DNA from: Firmicutes bacterium HGW-Firmicutes-16
GTDB taxonomy: Bacteria; Bacillota; Clostridia; Oscillospirales; Oscillospiraceae
Reading direction: 5' to 3'
Assembly: GCA_002841545.1 (NCBI GenBank)
Contig: PGZZ01000006.1
Coordinates: 186,001-250,000 of the forward strand
DNA length: 64,000 nucleotides
Part shown: positions 19,882-28,299 of the stretch, piece after piece
How the letters are laid out: every line of letters begins with the position of its first letter
How positions within the stretch are numbered: the first letter of the stretch is position 1
Program-made: the position numbers and the translations under genes
Notes under the pieces: model-generated
The model's input: only the letters and a program-made list of their open reading frames with translations
What the model was told of the DNA's origin: nothing
Database searches by the model: none

Positions 19882-20191
19882 TCATCTCATCCCCTCTAAT
19901 AAAGCGATATGCGCGCATCACACTGTCCCAGTCATTCAAAAACTCGCTGATTCTATCGTGTCCGGTTTCCGTTATCCGATAATACTTCCGCAGTCGCCCG
20001 TTATGCTCGACGGAATATTCGGTAACGCAGCCGCTTTGTTCCAGACGTTTTAATATCGGGTACAATGTAGACTCGGATACCTCCATAAACGACGAAAGGT
20101 CTTTGATGATTTTATAGCCGTAGGCGTCCTCCTCTCGCATGGCGGCGAGAACACAGATTTCGAGGATTCCGCGTTTTAGCTGTACGTCCAT
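19868..20191 (-). CDS. PadR family transcriptional regulator
   Basis: A 107-residue PadR winged-helix protein (MDVQLKRGILEICVLAAM, LYPILKRLEQSG, YYRITETGHDRI). PadR repressors bind palindromes over their own promoter and release on membrane or drug stress. It heads the padR-DUF1700-DUF4097 genes and probably controls the whole minus-strand unit down to the response regulator and kinase. A consensus promoter with an overlapping inverted repeat lies just upstream. Confidence 0.94.
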   Translation of the reverse strand: MDVQLKRGILEICVLAAMREEDAYGYKIIKDLSSFMEVSESTLYPILKRLEQSGCVTEYSVEHNGRLRKYYRITETGHDRISEFLNDWDSVMRAYRFIRGDEMNDKK

Positions 20192-20209
20192 GGCAATACC
20201 CCCTCTCGC

Positions 20210-20243
20210 GGTATACTATACAACACGATGTATACCGTGTCAA
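20210..20243 (-). promoter_or_regulatory. padR promoter with overlapping operator
   Basis: On the minus strand, TTGACA (20238-20243) and TATAGT (20215-20220) are exactly 17 bases apart. An inverted repeat GGTATAC/GTATACC (20210-20216 and 20230-20236) spans the spacer and the -10. A PadR dimer bound here would block RNA polymerase, so autorepression is the likely mode. Confidence 0.82.
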
Positions 20244-20259
20244 GAGGTATATGAAAAAA

Positions 20260-20310
20260 ATCGGCCGCCCAATTCCTAAGCTTAAAAAAGCGAGAAATGG
20301 CAGCCGATAT
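20260..20310 (-). terminator. radC terminator
   Basis: The arms ATCGGCtGCC and GGcGGCCGAT form a stem that is followed on the minus strand by seven Us (20254-20260). T-rich sequence also follows on the other strand. Confidence 0.75.
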
Positions 20311-20323
20311 TTTTTTTGTGTGT

Positions 20324-20998
20324 TCAGTCGAGAAGCCTGCTGTCCGCCATCGAAATGAAGTCTCCATCGGCGACGATAATGTGGTCAGCTAGAGTTATAC
20401 CCATTGAAACGAGCGCAGTCTTCAGCTTTTTAGTGGTTATTTCATCCTCCATTGAGGGGAGCGCGATGCCGCTCGTGTGATTGTGCGAGATGATGACGCT
20501 TGTGGCGTTTTTGGCGAGCGCAAGCTCCGCGATTTTGCGTATGCTGATTTCTGCGGAATTGGCAACTCCTCGAAAAAGCTCCTTGCAGCAGATTATTTTG
20601 CATTTCGCGTCGAGGCAAATAACGTAAACGACCTCGTCGCGCTCGTACATATAGCGCGCGGCAAGATACTCGCCGGTTTTTTTTGATGAGTCCAGTATAT
20701 CGTCAAAACGGTTTTTATCTATGATGTAGCGGCGACTGACTTCGGGAATGAGTTTTAAAAGAGTCACTGAGTTTTCGCCAATGCCGCTCACCTTGGAAAG
20801 CTCATCTGCAGGAGCCTCAAAGACCGCCTCAAGGCTGCCAAAGGTATTAAGAAGCTCGTGGGCAAGAGGGTTTGTGTCTCGGCGCGGCATTGAATAGAAA
20901 AGGAGGAGCTCAAGGACATTGTGGTCGTCAAAGACGTCCAGTCCCTGTTCTAAAAGCTTCTTTTTCATTCTCTCTCTGTGCCCGTCATGGACGCCCAT
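20324..20998 (-). CDS. radC: RadC-like JAB domain protein
   Basis: A 224-residue protein with an N-terminal UPF0758 helix-hairpin-helix (LSKVSGIGENSVTLLKL) and a C-terminal JAB/MPN metalloprotease-like fold carrying the zinc motif HNHTSG followed by PSMEDEI. Despite the name, RadC proteins have no confirmed repair role; the JAB fold suggests a peptidase-like activity. GAGG precedes the ATG. It is transcribed alone, with a terminator after it. Confidence 0.93.
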   Translation of the reverse strand: MGVHDGHRERMKKKLLEQGLDVFDDHNVLELLLFYSMPRRDTNPLAHELLNTFGSLEAVFEAPADELSKVSGIGENSVTLLKLIPEVSRRYIIDKNRFDDILDSSKKTGEYLAARYMYERDEVVYVICLDAKCKIICCKELFRGVANSAEISIRKIAELALAKNATSVIISHNHTSGIALPSMEDEITTKKLKTALVSMGITLADHIIVADGDFISMADSRLLD

Positions 20999-21211
20999 AA
21001 TAAGACCTCAGTTCATTATCAAGTACTTTGTCAGATTATAGCACTAATTTCACAATTGCGCAAAAATTAATTTGGTGGTACAATGACCCAAGCGGTTATA
21101 ATACCAAGTGTCTGACGTCGAAGCAGACGCTTATTTAAAAGAGCCATAGCGCGCTTCGCGCCGAGGGTATGATATACAAGCAAGGGCCATATGTAACCGT
21201 TGGAGGTCAAA

Positions 21212-22360
21212 GTGAAAAAACTGTCGCCTTACATAAAGGATTTTTTTAGACGAGCTGATATGACGCTCCTTATACTGTGTCTTGTCAGCTCCGTATTCGG
21301 AATAGTTGTAATTGCCAGTGCATCGGCTTCTTTGCTGAGTCCGGCACGCTATCTCATAGTACAAATTGCATCTCTTCTAATTGGTTTAGGACTATTTGTG
21401 CTGTTTACTGTTCTAGACATCGATATTATTACAGATAAGTGGGCGGCGCTAATTATCTTTGAAGTAGCCCTGGTGCTTTTACTTCTTACTCCGTTGGGCC
21501 ATGCGGACAATACAGGCAACCGCGCCTGGCTCCGTTTCGGCTTTGTCGGAGTTCAGCCAGCAGAAGTCATAAAAGTGGTATTCATTATCGTTCTGGCAAA
21601 GCAGCTTAGTTATCAAAAAAACTACAAGAATTTGAACTCTGTTTTTTCAATTGGCCAGCTTCTTATATATTGCGGTTTTACAATCGGACTAATCGTCGTC
21701 GTTTCAAAAGACATGGGAAGCGCTCTTGTTTTCCTTTTCATCTTTGCTGTTATGCTTTTTGCGGCGGGAGTGCGCTTCTATTGGTTTATTGTCGGTCTTG
21801 CAGCGACTGCCGCTGTAACTCCGCTTATCTGGATGCGCGTTCTAAATCAGCGGTACAGGGATCGAATTCTTGCTCCCTATGACGCAAGCATAGACCCGAA
21901 TGGCTTCGAAATTCGATGGCAGGCAAACCAGTCAAAGATTGCCTTGGCAAGCGGACGGCTCACCGGTACAGGGCTTTTTAAGGGACGCCAGACCCAATCG
22001 GGTGCTCTTCCCGCAAAGCAGACCGACTTCATCTTTTCCGTTATAGGTGAGGAGCTCGGAATGATTGCGTGCATAATCGTCATTCTCCTTCTTCTGGCGA
22101 TAATTTTCCGCTGTATCTACGTTGGCATAAAGTCGCGGAACACAATGAGTATGCTCATCTGCTTTGGCGTTGCCGCTTGGCTCATTTTCCAGACCTTTGA
22201 AAACATTGGGATGTGCATCGGCATCGCGCCGGTTATAGGCCTCACGCTACCGTTTTTTAGCTACGGAGGTTCATCGCTGTTTTCCGTTTTCGCCGCAATG
22301 GGTGTTGTTTCGGGAATCAAATACCGTCCGAAGCCCGAGCGATTCCGAAGTCTCAACTGA
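21212..22360 (+). CDS. rodA: RodA/FtsW SEDS peptidoglycan polymerase
   Basis: A 382-residue SEDS glycosyltransferase with about ten membrane helices, FVGVQPAEVIKVVFI (the conserved helix with the QPSE-like motif), the long extracellular loop RLTGTGLFKGRQTQSGALPAKQ, and the C-terminal signature PFFSYGGSS. It polymerises lipid II into glycan strands with a partner class B PBP. RodA is preferred to FtsW because of the single-gene context, but this is not certain. The start is GTG with TTGGAGG five bases before it; the in-frame TTG four codons upstream is part of the ribosome site. Confidence 0.88.
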   Translation: MKKLSPYIKDFFRRADMTLLILCLVSSVFGIVVIASASASLLSPARYLIVQIASLLIGLGLFVLFTVLDIDIITDKWAALIIFEVALVLLLLTPLGHADNTGNRAWLRFGFVGVQPAEVIKVVFIIVLAKQLSYQKNYKNLNSVFSIGQLLIYCGFTIGLIVVVSKDMGSALVFLFIFAVMLFAAGVRFYWFIVGLAATAAVTPLIWMRVLNQRYRDRILAPYDASIDPNGFEIRWQANQSKIALASGRLTGTGLFKGRQTQSGALPAKQTDFIFSVIGEELGMIACIIVILLLLAIIFRCIYVGIKSRNTMSMLICFGVAAWLIFQTFENIGMCIGIAPVIGLTLPFFSYGGSSLFSVFAAMGVVSGIKYRPKPERFRSLN

Positions 22361-22394
22361 AAAAGAAGCTCTCCCGAATGGGAGAGCTTCTTTT
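22361..22394 (+). terminator. rodA terminator
   Basis: A 15-bp stem AAAAGAAGCTCTCCC with a GAAT loop, followed by TTTTT. It begins at the rodA stop codon. The same stem recurs at 23940-23973. Confidence 0.93.
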
Positions 22395-22444
22395 TATGCG
22401 TATGAAACGAGTGGTTGTGCGTGTGTTGTTTAAGCTACGTTTAT

Positions 22445-23662
22445 TTAGAAATTTACGTCCGTGTTATAGTAGCAGCACTTGAGCAGCATTTCCATTTCTT
22501 GCTGGCTGGGTATGCGGGGATTTGAGCCGGTGCAGGCGTCGCCAATGGCGTTTTTGGCAATCTCGGGCAGCCTCGCAAGGAAAATGTCCTCTGAAACAAA
22601 GCCGTTCTCCGCAGGATAGCTGTCCGCGCCGTAGTTTTTTATACACAGAGGAATTTTAAGCTCCTTATTCATCCCGCGCAGGTACGCAATGAGAAGCGCG
22701 ACCTTTTCTTCAATAGAAACTCCGCCGAGTCCCATGCTGTCCGCAATCGCCGCGTATCGCTTTGCGGCAGTTTCGTCCTTTGCGTTGAACGCAATAACCT
22801 TCGGCAGATACATCGCGTTTGCAGCGCCGTGGATGATGTGTGCACCACAGTCCGCAAAGGCGGCTCCGGTCTTGTGCGCCATTGAGTGGACTATACCGAG
22901 CAAAGCGTTGGAAAACGCCATTCCGGCAAGGCACTGGGCGTTATGCATGCTGGCTCGCTTGGACATATCTCCATTATAGGACGCTATCAGATCGGTCTGG
23001 ATCATCTTGATGGAGTATAGCGCAAGGGGGTCAGTAAAGTCGCAGTTTGCGGTGGAAACGTAAGCCTCGATAGAGTGAGTAATCGCATCCATGCCTGTGT
23101 GTGCAACGAGCTTTTGGGGCATGGTTTCAGCGAGATCGGGATCTACAATTGCAACGTCAGGCGTAATCTCGTAGTCGGCGATGGGGTACTTAATCCCCTT
23201 GGCGTAATCGGTGATTATGGAAAACGCGGTCACTTCGGTCGCAGTTCCGGAAGTTGAAGAAATCGCGCAGAAATGCGCTTTTTTACGAAGCTTCGGAAGT
23301 CCGAAGACCTTGCACATTCCCTCAAAGGTAATTTCGGGATACTCATATTTAATCCACATTGCCTTTGCCGCATCGATAGGGGAGCCTCCGCCCATGGCGA
23401 TGATCCAGTCGGGCTCAAATTTAAGCATTGCCTCGGCGCCCTTAAGGACTGTTTCAACGGAAGGGTCGGGTTCGATACCGTCGATTATCTCGACCTCCAT
23501 ACCCGCCTCCTTCAAATACGAGACGGCACTGTCCAAAAAGCCAAACTTCTTCATGCTGCCGCCGCCGACACAGAGCACTGCCTTTTTGCCTTCAAAAGTT
23601 TTAAGAGCCTCCAGAGTTCCCTTTCCGTGATAAAGATCTCTGGGTAGAGTAAATCTTGCCAT
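22445..23662 (-). CDS. Iron-containing alcohol dehydrogenase
   Basis: A 405-residue group III alcohol dehydrogenase with an NAD(P)-binding GGGSPIDAAKAM loop and metal-site motifs GMDAITHSIEAYVS and GIVHSMAHKTGAAF, followed by HGAANAMYLP. These supply the Asp and three His ligands of the Fe(II) site. It reduces aldehydes to alcohols to recycle NAD(P)H in fermentation; substrate range (ethanol, butanol, lactaldehyde) cannot be fixed from sequence. GGAGG precedes the ATG. A strong promoter with a Rex-like operator at its start site suggests control by the NADH/NAD+ ratio. Confidence 0.93.
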   Translation of the reverse strand: MARFTLPRDLYHGKGTLEALKTFEGKKAVLCVGGGSMKKFGFLDSAVSYLKEAGMEVEIIDGIEPDPSVETVLKGAEAMLKFEPDWIIAMGGGSPIDAAKAMWIKYEYPEITFEGMCKVFGLPKLRKKAHFCAISSTSGTATEVTAFSIITDYAKGIKYPIADYEITPDVAIVDPDLAETMPQKLVAHTGMDAITHSIEAYVSTANCDFTDPLALYSIKMIQTDLIASYNGDMSKRASMHNAQCLAGMAFSNALLGIVHSMAHKTGAAFADCGAHIIHGAANAMYLPKVIAFNAKDETAAKRYAAIADSMGLGGVSIEEKVALLIAYLRGMNKELKIPLCIKNYGADSYPAENGFVSEDIFLARLPEIAKNAIGDACTGSNPRIPSQQEMEMLLKCCYYNTDVNF

Positions 23663-23752
23663 GATATAACCTCCTGATATTTTTATATTTCAAAAGAAGG
23701 CGCAATTAAAAAAATCTATTGCAGGGTTCTCTCTCAATTACTGGTTTAAGCA

Positions 23753-23804
23753 ATGTTAATAATTTAACTAATCGGATTTTACATCAGTGTTAATTGTTTG
23801 TCAA
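23753..23804 (-). promoter_or_regulatory. adh promoter with Rex-like operator
   Basis: On the minus strand, TTGACA (23799-23804) and TAAAAT (23776-23781) are 17 bases apart. Right after the -10 lies TAGTTAA-atta-TTAACAT (23753-23770), which matches the clostridial Rex consensus TTGTTAA-N4-TTAACAA at 12 of 14 positions. Rex would sit over the transcription start and block it when NADH is low. The rest of the 309-base gap to the next gene holds a leader of about 110 bases in which I see no riboswitch. Confidence 0.75.
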
Positions 23805-23939
23805 TGCATTAAGTCTGGAAAGACGAGCGCAATGTCAATGTTTTAACAATCGATGAGAATATACGTAGAACTCGTTACTAATATGTGCAACGTTCCATAT
23901 CATATCTGCCAAAAAATACTATGTGATTTAAGTTCCAAT

Positions 23940-23973
23940 AAAAGAAGCTCTCCCGTTCGGGAGAGCTTCTTTT
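23940..23973. terminator. Terminator overlapping a stop codon
   Basis: A stem of at least 14 bp (AAAGAAGCTCTCCC) with a GTTC loop. The stop codon of the upstream minus-strand gene (23972-23974) lies at the foot of the stem. The stem is the same as the rodA terminator at 22361-22394. Confidence 0.88.
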
Positions 23974-24343
23974 ATTCTTCTTCTGCGGCTAGTTTGAGAG
24001 CCAGAGCCTTGGCGTTTTTTGTGGCGGTAGCTTTTTTCTTTGCGGCGGCGCGTTTTTGCAGAACCAAATTAGTACGTGCCTCAGTCTGGATTCTTTTTGT
24101 CTCTTCCAGACTGCATTTATGTGCCTCAGCAATTTTATCGCGGATTTCCTGCAGCTCATCCGTCATTATCTGCTGTGAATCGGGGCTGCAGAGAACTAAA
24201 TAAGTTAAAAATACCGAAGGATAGATAAATCTTTTTGTGCCGATTTCAGTACCAAATTTCACATCAATTGTAGTATCTGTCTGCTTTTTGACAACGCCAA
24301 CTCCATATTGGCGGTGCTGGACCCGCTCTTTGACCAAGTTCAT
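23972..24343 (-). CDS. Small protein with Tudor-like N-terminus and basic Ala/Lys-rich tail
   Basis: A 123-residue protein I cannot name. The N-terminus (VQHRQYGVGVVKKQ, then DVKFGTEIGTKRFIYPSVF) looks like a small SH3/Tudor-type barrel of the 'YGxGxV' kind seen in UvrD C-termini and DNA-associated clostridial proteins. The C-terminal half is a charged helix, probably a coiled coil, ending in an Ala/Lys-rich segment (KRAAAKKKATATKNAKAL) that could bind nucleic acid. GGGAGA precedes the ATG. A TTACAT/TATAAT pair 17 bases apart lies about 130-160 bases upstream. It forms a single-gene unit with its own terminator. Confidence 0.7.
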   Translation of the reverse strand: MNLVKERVQHRQYGVGVVKKQTDTTIDVKFGTEIGTKRFIYPSVFLTYLVLCSPDSQQIMTDELQEIRDKIAEAHKCSLEETKRIQTEARTNLVLQKRAAAKKKATATKNAKALALKLAAEEE

Positions 24344-24473
24344 TTTATTATCTCCCTATTCTCCGCTCGCTATATTTACTTCCATCGTTTTTCCTCAACG
24401 AATTAGCTGAGATGAAAAAGCATGCAGTTCTTTCAACCGTTCTTACGTCGTCAGAACCACATACTGCTCTTAC

Positions 24474-24502
24474 ATTATACACTATATTCTGAAAAAATGT
24501 AA
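24474..24502 (-). promoter_or_regulatory. Possible promoter of the 123-residue protein gene
   Basis: On the minus strand, TATAAT (24474-24479) is preceded 17 bases upstream by TTACAT, which matches the -35 consensus at four of six positions. Confidence 0.4.
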
Positions 24503-24540
24503 GTAATATTTAATAATACTAAAATAATTGCTTTGAATAT

Positions 24541-24577
24541 GCAGGAAAGCTCCCCAAAACGGGGGGAGCTTTCCTGC
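24541..24577 (-). terminator. Hairpin after icd
   Basis: A 15-bp stem GCAGGAAAGCTCCCC with a 7-base loop, nine bases past the icd stop. The U-tract after it on the minus strand is poor, so termination may be incomplete. Confidence 0.65.
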
Positions 24578-24586
24578 GCAAAATAC

Positions 24587-25792
24587 TTACATCATATCCT
24601 GAAGCTTGTTTCTTATCGCGGCGATGAACTCGGTGCTGCTAGCTTTTCTGACGTCTTTTCTGTCGCACAACACAGTAAGGTCGCCGGTCATAACGCCGCT
24701 CTCAATAGTATCAAGGCAGGCCTTTTCGAGCTTGTCGGCAAAGCCACAGAGGGGACTATTCTCGTCAAGCTCACCGCGACGGCGGAGAGCACCTGACCAG
24801 GCGAATATAGTAGCAATTGGATTTGAGCTTGTCTGCTCGCCCTTGAGATATTTGTAGTAGTGCTGAGTGATGGTGCCGTGCGCTGCCTCGAACTCATAGT
24901 CGCCCTCGGGAGAGATAAGGACGCTCGTCATCATCGCGAGCGAGCCGAATGCGGTTGAAACCATGTCACTCATTACATCGCCGTCGTAGTTCTTGCAGGC
25001 CCAAATGAAGCCGCCCTCGGAGCGGATGACGCGTGCGACAGCGTCGTCAATCAGCGTGTAGAAGTATTCGATGCCCGCCTTTTCGAAGCGCGCCTTGTAT
25101 TCTTTCTCGAATATATCCGCAAAAATGAGCTTGAAGGTCTGGTCGTACTGCTTTGAAATGGTGTCCTTTGTGGCGAACCAGAGGTCCTGTTTTGTGTCGA
25201 GGGCGTATCCGAAACAAGCGTGCGCGAAGGATTCAATCGAGCTGTCCTTGTTGTATTGCCCCTGCAGAACGCCCGCACACTCGAAGTCATAAATGGTTTT
25301 GCGGAAGGTTTCGCCGTTTTCACCTGTGAACAGAAGCTCCGCCTTGCCCTTACCCGGAACGCGGTATTCTGTAGCCTTATAAATATCTCCGTAGGCGTGA
25401 CGGGCTATAGTTATGGGCTTAACCCAACCCTTGACGTAGGGCTTGACACTTGCGGTGAGGATGGGAGCGCGGAAAACCGTTCCGTCGAGTATGGCGCGGA
25501 TAGTGCCGTTCGGACTCTTCCACATATCCTTGAGCTTATATTCCTCGACGCGCTGAGCATTCGGGGTGATAGTCGCGCACTTGACGCCGACATGGTACTT
25601 CTTGATGGCGTTAGCCGCGTCGACCGTTATCTGGTCATTCGTTTCGTCGCGCTTGGGAAGTCCCAGGTCGTAATACTCGGTATTAAGCTCAACGAAGGGA
25701 GATAGGAGCTCGTCTTTAATCATTTTCCAGAGGATGCGGGTCATTTCGTCGCCGTCCATCTCGACGATAGTGTTCATAGGTATCTTTGACAT
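24587..25792 (-). CDS. icd: NADP-dependent isocitrate dehydrogenase
   Basis: A 401-residue enzyme of the short homodimeric type (eukaryote-like subfamily). Landmarks are IVEMDGDEMTRILW, the substrate segment SPNGTIRAILDGTVFR, the metal-site segment WACKNYDGDVMSDM, and AAHGTITQHYYKY with GEQTSSNPIATIFAW near the C-terminus. It makes 2-oxoglutarate and NADPH from isocitrate. The ATG of MSKIPMNT is chosen because TGAGGAG lies just before it; the upstream in-frame TTG is inside that ribosome site. It follows the aconitase gene by 25 bases, so the two are one operon. Confidence 0.96.
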   Translation of the reverse strand: MSKIPMNTIVEMDGDEMTRILWKMIKDELLSPFVELNTEYYDLGLPKRDETNDQITVDAANAIKKYHVGVKCATITPNAQRVEEYKLKDMWKSPNGTIRAILDGTVFRAPILTASVKPYVKGWVKPITIARHAYGDIYKATEYRVPGKGKAELLFTGENGETFRKTIYDFECAGVLQGQYNKDSSIESFAHACFGYALDTKQDLWFATKDTISKQYDQTFKLIFADIFEKEYKARFEKAGIEYFYTLIDDAVARVIRSEGGFIWACKNYDGDVMSDMVSTAFGSLAMMTSVLISPEGDYEFEAAHGTITQHYYKYLKGEQTSSNPIATIFAWSGALRRRGELDENSPLCGFADKLEKACLDTIESGVMTGDLTVLCDRKDVRKASSTEFIAAIRNKLQDMM

Positions 25793-25817
25793 CTGAATAC
25801 TCCTCAAATTTTAAATC

Positions 25818-28070
25818 TCAGTCGTGTTTATGCGCGGCATAATAGTTCATAAGGCAACCGCAGAGAATGATTTCTTTTTCATCGGCGGTAAGCCCTGATA
25901 GGTGGAGGATAATGTCGGTCGTCCCGGACTTCGACAGAACCTTAGCGGAGATGGTTTCTGTTCCCGTTTCTACGGCTTTACGCACTTCGGGGATGTAAAT
26001 CCAGTCGCCGGGTTCATAGTCGAAGCTGACGCTTTTGTCGATAGTCAAGGGCAGTATGCCCCAGTTGATGCAGTTCGAGCGATAGCGCTTCGTTGCAAAT
26101 TCATAGCAGATGTTAGCTCCACCACCGAGAACTCGCTGACAGGAGGCTGCCTGCTCACGAGCGGAGCCGTCACCGGGTTTCTTTGCAAAAATTGCGCTTG
26201 AAACGGAAGTGTTCTTAAGCGTATCACTCGGCAGTCCGAGCTTTTTAATGACATTGAGAAGCTCGTCGGGATAATCACCCTGCAAGCGTAATGCCTCCAG
26301 AGCCGAGGTTTTCGTTGCCTTCCCGACATATTCAGGGTCGCGGCGTGACAACGTGAAGGAGGCGAGCTTCATAGGATTTGAGCGGTAGGACGAGGTTTCA
26401 CCCGAGGGAATGAGTTCGTCTGTCGTCGTGACCTCGTCGTGAATTACGCTTGCAAGCTGAATTAGGGCATTATCAGCAAGAGCGGGTATCTTTGGCCACT
26501 CGGCGATACTCGGACCCGTTTTCAAATTCAGCGTGTTATCCGCATTTCCAAAGCCGAAGTAGACGCGTTTTTCATAGACGGTTCTATCGAAATTATATTT
26601 ATTAGGAGCAGGCTCTTTATAATCCACGTCAGCGGCGCTTGTTAAAATTCCCTTATTCTTCGCAGTAGCCGCAATTGAGCGCGCGTCCATGAGCATGACA
26701 CCGGAAATCTGTCCGTCCGAGGGCTTTGAGCCCTCGCGGTTCGGGAAATTCCTCGTCGTGTGGCGAATAGACAGAGCATTGTTTGAAGGCACATCGCCCG
26801 CGCCGAAGCAGGGACCGCAGAAGCAGGGCTTGAAGAGTGCGCCCGACTCCATTAGGCTCTGCTGAACACCATTTCGGATTAGTTCAAGGTTAACCGGTAT
26901 GCTGGGCGGATAGACGGAAAGTGAGAAATATCCGTCGCCGACCGAACAGTCTTTTAGGATTGCCGCGGCTTCCGCGATGTTGTCGTACATACCGCCCGCG
27001 CAGCCCGCGATAACACCCTGATCGACCGAAATCTTTCCGTTTATGAGCTTATCAGTGAGGTGCAGCTTGACTCCGCCAAAAAGTGTGTTCTCGGCGTCGA
27101 GCTCAACCTGGCGCAGAATATCGCCCGCATTCTCCTGAAGCTCGCGAAGGGTAAAGGCCTTCGACGGGTGGAAGGGGAGCGCTGCCATCGGCTCAATCGA
27201 ACTTAGGTCAATCTCAATCATAGAGTCGTAATATGCGCCGTCCTGTGGCGAAAGGGCTTTATAATCCTTCGCTCTGCCATGAGAGGTATAGTACTCCTCA
27301 ACTGTTCCGTCAGTCTCCCATATAGAGCTGAGACAGGCGGTTTCGGTGGTCATAACGTCGATACCGATACGATAATCCATCGGAAGATTACAAATTCCGG
27401 GGCCTACGAACTCTAAAACCTTGTTTTTGACAAAGCCGTTGTCGTATACTGCCCCACATAGAGCAATGGCAACGTCGTGGGGGCCAACTCCATGCTTCGG
27501 CGCACCCGTGAGGTAGACAAGAACAATTTCGGGCCTTTTTACGTCATAAGTATTTGAAAGAAGCTGCTTGACGATTTCAGGGCCGCCCTCGCCGATGCCC
27601 ATTGTGCCCATCGCACCGTAACGCGTGTGGCTGTCGCTGCCGAGTATCATGCGCCCGCAGCCGGACATCATCTCGCGCGCGTATTGATGTATAACGGCGA
27701 CGTTTGCGGGGACATAAATGCCGCCGTATCTCTTCGCGGCGGAGAGCCCGAAAACGTGGTCGTCCTCGTTTATAGTGCCGCCGACGGCGCAAAGGCTGTT
27801 GTGGCAGTTAGTCATGACATAGGGGACAGGAAAGCTCAAAAGCCCGCTGCCTTTAGCGGTCTGAATTATTCCAACATATGTGATGTCGTGGGAGATGAGA
27901 CTGTCAAACTTCAGCCGCAGACTTTCAGCATTCTTGGAAATATCGTGCTTTTCGAGTATACGGTAAGCGATAGTTTTCTTGCGCGCCTCATCAAGATTCG
28001 ATAAAGAGACAGAGGCCTCATCGGGTACCCTGTTATTTAGAAAAACTCCGTTTTTGTTCAGTCTTATCAT
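25818..28070 (-). CDS. Aconitase-family hydratase (YbhJ-like)
   Basis: A 750-residue aconitase superfamily protein with the substrate/Fe-S segments GSDSHTRYGAMGTMGIGEGG, TTETACLSSIWE (first cluster Cys) and CGPCFGAGD (other two cluster Cys), and a C-terminal swivel domain with GGGANICYEFATKRYRSNCI. The overall pattern is closer to the YbhJ-type 'putative hydratase' branch than to AcnA. Placement before icd and divergent from citrate synthase argues that it is the working aconitase. AAGGGTG precedes the chosen ATG (MIRLNKNGVF); the frame extends 33 codons further upstream. Confidence 0.87.
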   Translation of the reverse strand: MIRLNKNGVFLNNRVPDEASVSLSNLDEARKKTIAYRILEKHDISKNAESLRLKFDSLISHDITYVGIIQTAKGSGLLSFPVPYVMTNCHNSLCAVGGTINEDDHVFGLSAAKRYGGIYVPANVAVIHQYAREMMSGCGRMILGSDSHTRYGAMGTMGIGEGGPEIVKQLLSNTYDVKRPEIVLVYLTGAPKHGVGPHDVAIALCGAVYDNGFVKNKVLEFVGPGICNLPMDYRIGIDVMTTETACLSSIWETDGTVEEYYTSHGRAKDYKALSPQDGAYYDSMIEIDLSSIEPMAALPFHPSKAFTLRELQENAGDILRQVELDAENTLFGGVKLHLTDKLINGKISVDQGVIAGCAGGMYDNIAEAAAILKDCSVGDGYFSLSVYPPSIPVNLELIRNGVQQSLMESGALFKPCFCGPCFGAGDVPSNNALSIRHTTRNFPNREGSKPSDGQISGVMLMDARSIAATAKNKGILTSAADVDYKEPAPNKYNFDRTVYEKRVYFGFGNADNTLNLKTGPSIAEWPKIPALADNALIQLASVIHDEVTTTDELIPSGETSSYRSNPMKLASFTLSRRDPEYVGKATKTSALEALRLQGDYPDELLNVIKKLGLPSDTLKNTSVSSAIFAKKPGDGSAREQAASCQRVLGGGANICYEFATKRYRSNCINWGILPLTIDKSVSFDYEPGDWIYIPEVRKAVETGTETISAKVLSKSGTTDIILHLSGLTADEKEIILCGCLMNYYAAHKHD

Positions 28071-28101
28071 AGTATTCACCCTTGTTATATTTTCGCTAAT
28101 T

Positions 28102-28129
28102 AGTATATCATAAATACACTGATTGACAA
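28102..28129 (-). promoter_or_regulatory. Promoter of the aconitase-icd operon
   Basis: On the minus strand, TTGTCA (28124-28129) and TATACT (28102-28107) are 16 bases apart. Confidence 0.65.
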
Positions 28130-28228
28130 GATGTTTGCAGGAATGATTCTTATAATTGCAAAAACGCATAAATATCAGATGCAGTAGTTAGGTTAATAGT
28201 GGCATTTTGAATAATTCATAAATTCAAC

Positions 28229-28257
28229 TTGCATACCAATAAATAGATGTGTATAAT
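28229..28257 (+). promoter_or_regulatory. Promoter of citrate synthase
   Basis: TTGCAT (28229-28234) and TATAAT (28252-28257) are 17 bases apart. A perfect 11-base palindrome TGAATAATTCA lies upstream at 28208-28218 in the shared control region with the divergent aconitase gene and could bind a common regulator. Confidence 0.7.
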
Positions 28258-28299
28258 TAGCGTTAACCGATTAAAAAAACCGGAAAAGGAGGGCTGGAT

